Source of the DNA: Planctomycetales bacterium
Lineage (GTDB): Bacteria > Planctomycetota > Planctomycetia > Pirellulales > Thermoguttaceae
DNA length: 8,930 nt
Assembly (NCBI GenBank): GCA_007127495.1
Contig: SKZG01000349.1
Span: 1-8,930, forward strand
Direction: 5' to 3'
The notes under the pieces were generated by a model. The model was not told the origin of the DNA. It was given only the letters and a program-made list of their open reading frames with translations, and ran no database searches. A program made the translations under genes and the position numbers. Within the stretch, counting starts at the first letter, position 1; the number at the start of each line of letters is the position of its first letter. Shown here piece by piece: positions 6,160 through 8,930 of this stretch.

Positions 6160-6173
6160 ATAGCAGAACGATT

Positions 6174-6698
6174 TCAGTCAGCCGCTTCGAAGAACACCTC
6201 ATCGGGCAATCGCCGCTCGGACGCCACTCCAAGCTCGTCGCGGCGCCGGCGCTTTCCGACGGAATGCCACGGGCCCACACTGCCCAGTTCCGGCATGATG
6301 TCCAACAACTGATCGACGAGGGTCTGAGCCATGCGACGCAACGGCGGAGGAACCGCCTTCTCCTGAATCGCCAGGGCCGTTTTCATCAATCGCACCAGTT
6401 GGGCACGCCGCTGGATCGGGCTGGAAAGGTCATCGTGCGACTCCACCAGGAGTTCGGCTATCGGGACCTCCAAAGCCATCTGCCACTCATACAGTCGGCT
6501 GAGCGGCAGGTCGGTCGCTTCGCACTCCTCATGGCGGATGCGGGCGACACTGGTTGCCAGGCGGCGCGCCACGGTGCGCCGCGAAATGCCCTGCAACTTC
6601 CGGACTGCGGCCAGCCGGTGCAAAGGGCTTTCGGAGACGGGCATTTCCAAAGCTTCCGGAAAGCCAGTGTCCGACAAAGGAACATTCGCCAGACTCAT
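6174..6698 (-). CDS. XRE-like helix-turn-helix protein
   Basis: The 174-residue protein has a Cro/C1-type helix-turn-helix at about residues 25-84: LHRLAAVRKLQGIS, RRTVARRLATSVARIRHEE as turn and recognition helix, and LYEWQMALEVPIAELL closing the domain. The remainder (about 95-172) is helical and charged, with MKTALAI (104-110), MAQTLVDQLLDIMPEL and a C-terminal DEVFFE. I recall similar proteins as common uncharacterised regulators in Pirellulales; no ligand-binding domain is visible. The start at 6698 is supported by AGAGGA at 6707-6712, 8 nt upstream. It faces lpxI convergently, and the short GT2 gene lies 251 bp upstream on the same strand. A role as transcription factor is inferred from the fold; targets are unknown. 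Confidence 0.8.
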   Translation of the reverse strand: MSLANVPLSDTGFPEALEMPVSESPLHRLAAVRKLQGISRRTVARRLATSVARIRHEECEATDLPLSRLYEWQMALEVPIAELLVESHDDLSSPIQRRAQLVRLMKTALAIQEKAVPPPLRRMAQTLVDQLLDIMPELGSVGPWHSVGKRRRRDELGVASERRLPDEVFFEAAD

Positions 6699-6706
6699 TC
6701 AGCACG

Positions 6707-6712
6707 TCCTCT
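6707..6712 (-). promoter_or_regulatory. Shine-Dalgarno of the HTH gene
   Basis: AGAGGA on the minus strand lies 8 nt before the ATG at 6698 and supports this start over internal methionines. Confidence 0.6.
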
Positions 6713-6735
6713 CACGCACAGGCTGCGCCCCGTCG

Positions 6736-6748
6736 GTTGGTGACCAAC
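6736..6748. promoter_or_regulatory. 13-bp palindrome upstream of the HTH gene, possible operator
   Basis: GTTGGT-G-ACCAAC is a perfect dyad around one base, ending 37 bp before the HTH start codon. A symmetric site this close to a regulator gene could be an autoregulatory operator, but a 6-bp half-site is short and chance is not excluded. Confidence 0.3.
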
Positions 6749-6851
6749 AATTGGCGAAAAATCAGAGCACTCCGACATGAACCCAGCCTGGCGAATCCTC
6801 GCGACGTCGCTTGCCCGATCCGCATACGCCGCAACAACTTCTGGCCCGCCG

Positions 6852-6867
6852 TGGGTAAGACTACCCA
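6852..6867. other. Small hairpin downstream of the short GT2 gene
   Basis: TGGGTA / TACCCA form a perfect 6-bp stem with loop AGAC, about 82 nt past the stop of the minus-strand GT2-like gene. It has no U-tract; a weak terminator is possible. Confidence 0.25.
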
Positions 6868-6949
6868 ACCAAAGGGCGAAGCTATGTCTTAACCGAACCC
6901 TTCTCGTGCATTGTATGCGTCCGACCTTCGGCAGGCAAGGGTGCGCGGT

Positions 6950-7420
6950 TTATTCACCCCGAGCGAACTCGCGTACGCGGGCGAGGAAGTTGGGCATTCC
7001 GGGCCGGCTAGGCCCGTGCGACGGGGGGCCTTTACGCCGATCGATCATCCGATACGAGCCTTCCAGCGGCAGCGTGTTGTCGGCATTTGCCGACTTCCAT
7101 GCCGTGGGCAACTCTTCTATTGCCAATTGCCGGCCAGGGGCGCCGTACAATACGATTCGGCCGCGACACATACGCAGCCCCGTTCGCAACGACTCCTGTG
7201 AGCCGCGAACCCGACCGGACCGTACGGCGCGAACCTGCGGGTAGTCGCGCTTCAGTTCCGCGACAACCTCGCTGGTGGCGTCGGTGGAACCATCGTCGAT
7301 AATGATCACCTCAAACCAGTCGGTCAGCTCGGAAGCGACCTCCAGAATGCGATGCACGGTTTCCGAAAGCGTTGCCTGCGCATCGCGAACCGGTAGCAGT
7401 AAACTCAGCGAGCGTTCCAC
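6950..7420 (-). CDS. Short GT2-like protein lacking the usual DXD motif
   Basis: Read from GTG 7420, the product is 156 residues. The first half is a clear GT2 nucleotide-sugar binding domain: SLSLLLPVRDAQATL (4-18) and FEVIIIDDGSTDATSEVV (36-53), followed by the RT-G-G helix region (79-90). Where active GT2 enzymes have an aspartate-rich metal site (type DADG), this protein reads VLYGAPGRQ (90-98). The C-terminal part (110-156) is polar and Pro/Arg-rich with no acceptor domain or membrane helix. A normal GT2 catalytic domain is over 200 residues, so this is either a degenerate enzyme or a specialised binding protein. GTG 7420 fits the start of homology and has GAAAGG about 9 nt upstream. The frame stays open to GTG 7600, adding 60 non-conserved residues, with an ATG at 7540. 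No membrane segments are seen. Confidence 0.65.
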   Translation of the reverse strand: MERSLSLLLPVRDAQATLSETVHRILEVASELTDWFEVIIIDDGSTDATSEVVAELKRDYPQVRAVRSGRVRGSQESLRTGLRMCRGRIVLYGAPGRQLAIEELPTAWKSANADNTLPLEGSYRMIDRRKGPPSHGPSRPGMPNFLARVREFARGE

Positions 7421-7599
7421 GAAACGGACCTTTCGGGAGGGTGGGGGGAATGGTTCGCGCTGAAAGATTTTTCGACCTTTCTGGTCGAGCTGCGTGAACG
7501 AAGCTCGCGACTGTGGATTTGCGCAACTTATTCCGGCCATAACGGTTCTACCGAAGCCGCCACGGCCGCGCGCCCAATGCCACTTACTTTGTAGCGGCA

Positions 7600-7650
7600 C
7601 GGCGCAAGCCGTCCGGTATTACAAGTTGGAAAACCGGGCGGCTCGCGCCG
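7600..7650. repeat. Imperfect inverted repeat, 18-bp arms, 15-nt loop
   Basis: Bases 7600-7617 pair with 7633-7650 (GGCGCAAGCCGTCCGGT against ACCGGGCGGCTCGCGCC plus a closing C-G pair), with one A-C mismatch and one G-T wobble. The element lies in non-coding DNA about 97 bp before hisI. It resembles GC-rich palindromic intergenic repeats I recall from planctomycetes. Its position argues against a terminator for either divergent gene. Confidence 0.6.
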
Positions 7651-7691
7651 ATCCGCTACAGAGTGGAATGCCTGTCGCAAGTCGGGGGGTA

Positions 7692-7720
7692 TGGAAAGTG
7701 GGGTGCCGTTCAATTATAGT
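7692..7720 (+). promoter_or_regulatory. Candidate hisI promoter
   Basis: TGGAAA (7692-7697, 4 of 6 to the -35 consensus) and TATAGT (7715-7720, 5 of 6 to the -10) are separated by 17 bp, 26 bp before the hisI start. The -10 is good and the -35 poor. Confidence 0.35.
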
Positions 7721-7746
7721 AAAGGATTCGCCCATCCACGAGTTCC

Positions 7747-8151
7747 ATGATGTCCGATTCCAACTCCCGTGCCGTCCAAGGCCCCGACTTCGATCGGGCC
7801 GAGGGCCTGTTGCCCGCCATCGCGCAGGACGCCGAAACCGGCGACGTGCTGATGTTGGCCTACATGAATCGCGAAAGTTACGAGGAAACGCTCCGCACCG
7901 GCAGGGCCGTATATTACAGCCGCAGCCGCAAAAAGCTCTGGCGCAAAGGCGAGGAAAGCGGCCACGTGCAGCATGTGAAGGCCATCTATGTCGATTGCGA
8001 CCTTGATACGATCCTGTTGAAGGTCGAACAGGTAGGCGGCGCCGCGTGCCACAAGGGCTACCGTAGCTGCTTCTATCGGCAGGCAACGCCTGAGGGGCTT
8101 GCCGTTGTCGGCCGACGTGTGTTCGACCCCGGCGACGTGTATGGCAAGTAA
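7747..8151 (+). CDS. hisI: Phosphoribosyl-AMP cyclohydrolase HisI
   Basis: HisI opens the adenine ring of phosphoribosyl-AMP in the third step of histidine synthesis, in the cytoplasm. The 134-residue protein is the single-domain form without the HisE pyrophosphohydrolase. It shows [20 protein letters not shown] (22-41), [20 protein letters not shown] (56-75), the metal-binding VDCDLDT (82-88, Asp83/85/87) and the zinc cysteines Cys84, Cys101 and Cys108 in [12 protein letters not shown]. All active-site residues I can place are present. Two ATG codons stand in a row (7747 and 7750) and either may be used; no good Shine-Dalgarno is visible. hisG follows after 24 nt in the same direction, so the two are probably co-transcribed. 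Confidence 0.95.
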   Translation: MMSDSNSRAVQGPDFDRAEGLLPAIAQDAETGDVLMLAYMNRESYEETLRTGRAVYYSRSRKKLWRKGEESGHVQHVKAIYVDCDLDTILLKVEQVGGAACHKGYRSCFYRQATPEGLAVVGRRVFDPGDVYGK

Positions 8152-8175
8152 TCCACCCCCCATTGAAACCACCGC

Positions 8176-8930
8176 ATGACCAAGACGTTAAAGCTGGGAA
8201 TACCCGCCGGCAGCCTCCAGGAGGCCACTGCTGAGTTGTTCCGCCGCGGCGGATACAAAATCGCATTCAGCTCGCGCAGTTACTATCCGTCCATCGACGA
8301 CGACGAGATCGACTGCCTGCTCATCCGCGCCCAGGAAATGGCCCGCTACGTTCAAGACGGTGTGCTAGACGTCGGGCTAACCGGCCACGACTGGGTCATG
8401 GAAACCGGCGCCGATGTGTACGAAGTGTGTGAATTGGTGTTTTCCAAAGTGAGCCGACGGCCGGTCCGCTGGGTGCTGGCCGTGCCGGAGGATTCCCCGA
8501 TCCGCACCGTCAAAGATTTGGAGGGCAAGCGCATCGCCACCGAGGCCGTCGGGCTGACCGCGCAATATCTCCAGCGGCACGGGGTGACCGCCCGCGTCGA
8601 GTTCAGTTGGGGCGCCACGGAAGTGAAGCCCCCGAAATTGGCCGACGCCATCGTCGAGGTGACCGAAACGGGCAGCTCGCTGAAGGCGAACAACCTGCGA
8701 ATTGTCGATCAGGTGCTTGAAAGCACCCCCCGCTTGATCGCCAACCGCCAGGCCTACCAGAGCGACCCTTGGAAACGGCAGAAGATTGACGACGTAGCAC
8801 TCATGCTGGCCGGCGCCATGGCAGCCGAGGGGAAAGTGGGTTTGATGATGAACGTGCCGCGTGCAAAGCTTCCCAAAGTGCTCTCGCTGCTGCCGGCACT
8901 GCAGAAGCCGACAATCTCGGCGCTTTCCGA
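8176..8930 (+). CDS. hisG: ATP phosphoribosyltransferase HisG, long form, 3' end cut by window edge
   Basis: HisG condenses ATP and PRPP in the committed, histidine-inhibited first step of histidine synthesis. The visible 251 residues start with [17 protein letters not shown] (6-22) and contain [10 protein letters not shown] (65-74). The PRPP-binding loop follows at about 157-174 ([18 protein letters not shown]). After residue 215 the frame enters the C-terminal regulatory domain ([19 protein letters not shown]), which marks the long, HisZ-independent form of roughly 285-300 residues, so some 35-50 residues are missing at the edge. There is no clear Shine-Dalgarno before the ATG. In the long form, feedback inhibition by histidine acts through this C-terminal domain (family knowledge). 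Confidence 0.95.
   Translation, partial: MTKTLKLGIPAGSLQEATAELFRRGGYKIAFSSRSYYPSIDDDEIDCLLIRAQEMARYVQDGVLDVGLTGHDWVMETGADVYEVCELVFSKVSRRPVRWVLAVPEDSPIRTVKDLEGKRIATEAVGLTAQYLQRHGVTARVEFSWGATEVKPPKLADAIVEVTETGSSLKANNLRIVDQVLESTPRLIANRQAYQSDPWKRQKIDDVALMLAGAMAAEGKVGLMMNVPRAKLPKVLSLLPALQKPTISALS

Larger units (their letters stand above)
5984..6173. other. Convergent spacer between lpxI and the HTH gene
   Basis: This 190-bp non-coding stretch separates two converging genes. It contains a 10-bp GC palindrome (6017-6026), a strong hairpin (6099-6129) and a 17-bp tandem repeat (6126-6159). I see no gene in it. Confidence 0.6.
7421..7746. other. Divergent spacer between the short GT2 gene and hisI
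   Basis: These 326 bases should hold the promoters for both flanking genes. I can support an imperfect 18-bp hairpin (7600-7650) and a weak candidate hisI promoter. No gene is seen beyond the possible N-terminal extension of the GT2-like frame on the minus strand (to 7600). Confidence 0.5.

Noticed and set aside
5738..6280. Minus-strand frame of 180 codons at the end of lpxI
   Set aside because: It overlaps the conserved C-terminus of LpxI and the HTH gene in the wrong frame and shows no domain.
7421..7600. Extended N-terminus of the short GT2-like protein to GTG 7600
   Set aside because: The extra 60 residues run partly through the imperfect palindrome and the hisI spacer and show no GT2 similarity; homology begins at 7420.

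Overview
The window is high-GC bacterial DNA with ordinary, fairly dense coding on both strands. The best guess is a planctomycete of the Pirellulales type. That rests on recalled family resemblance of the XRE-like regulator, the short glycosyltransferase and the 4-helix membrane protein, on the diverged LpxD/LpxI pair, and on the repeat-rich, non-coding spacers. No rRNA, tRNA or marker protein fixes the taxonomy.

Layout. (1) 1-2365, minus strand: a two-gene glycosylation unit. A GT2 polyprenyl-phosphate sugar synthase-like gene overlaps by 20 nt a following GT-C (PMT/ArnT-like) membrane glycosyltransferase that runs off the left edge. (2) 2366-2973: a gene-poor spacer holding a 99-bp inverted-repeat element (A) and a degenerate 7-bp tandem repeat. 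(3) 2974-3495, plus strand: a small four-helix membrane protein of unknown function. (4) 3496-3788: a spacer with a second 99-bp inverted-repeat element (B). It has perfect 21-bp ends and flush 8-bp direct repeats, so it is a convincing small non-autonomous transposon (MITE), followed by a possible lpxD promoter. (5) 3789-5983, plus strand: lpxD and lpxI, two consecutive steps of lipid A synthesis. (6) 5984-6173: a convergent spacer with a strong hairpin and a 17-bp tandem repeat. (7) 6174-7420, minus strand: an XRE-like HTH protein and, upstream of it, a short GT2-like protein without the usual second acidic motif. (8) 7421-7746: a divergent spacer with an imperfect 18-bp hairpin. (9) 7747-8930, plus strand: hisI and hisG (long form, cut by the right edge).

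How the genes work together. LpxD makes UDP-2,3-diacylglucosamine and LpxI cleaves it to lipid X, so the cell probably makes a Gram-negative type lipid A. The GT2/GT-C pair has the architecture of a system that charges a polyprenyl-phosphate with a sugar in the cytoplasm and transfers it on the outer face of the inner membrane. Lipid A or another envelope glycan or protein is a possible acceptor, but the sequence does not show which. hisI and hisG encode two histidine-pathway enzymes, unrelated to the envelope genes.

No large undescribed system is evident. The least expected signals are the two inverted-repeat elements with identical 21-57-21 geometry but unrelated sequence, one bearing target-site duplications and the other lying directly ahead of the glycosyltransferase operon, and the GT2-like protein with an altered active-site motif.
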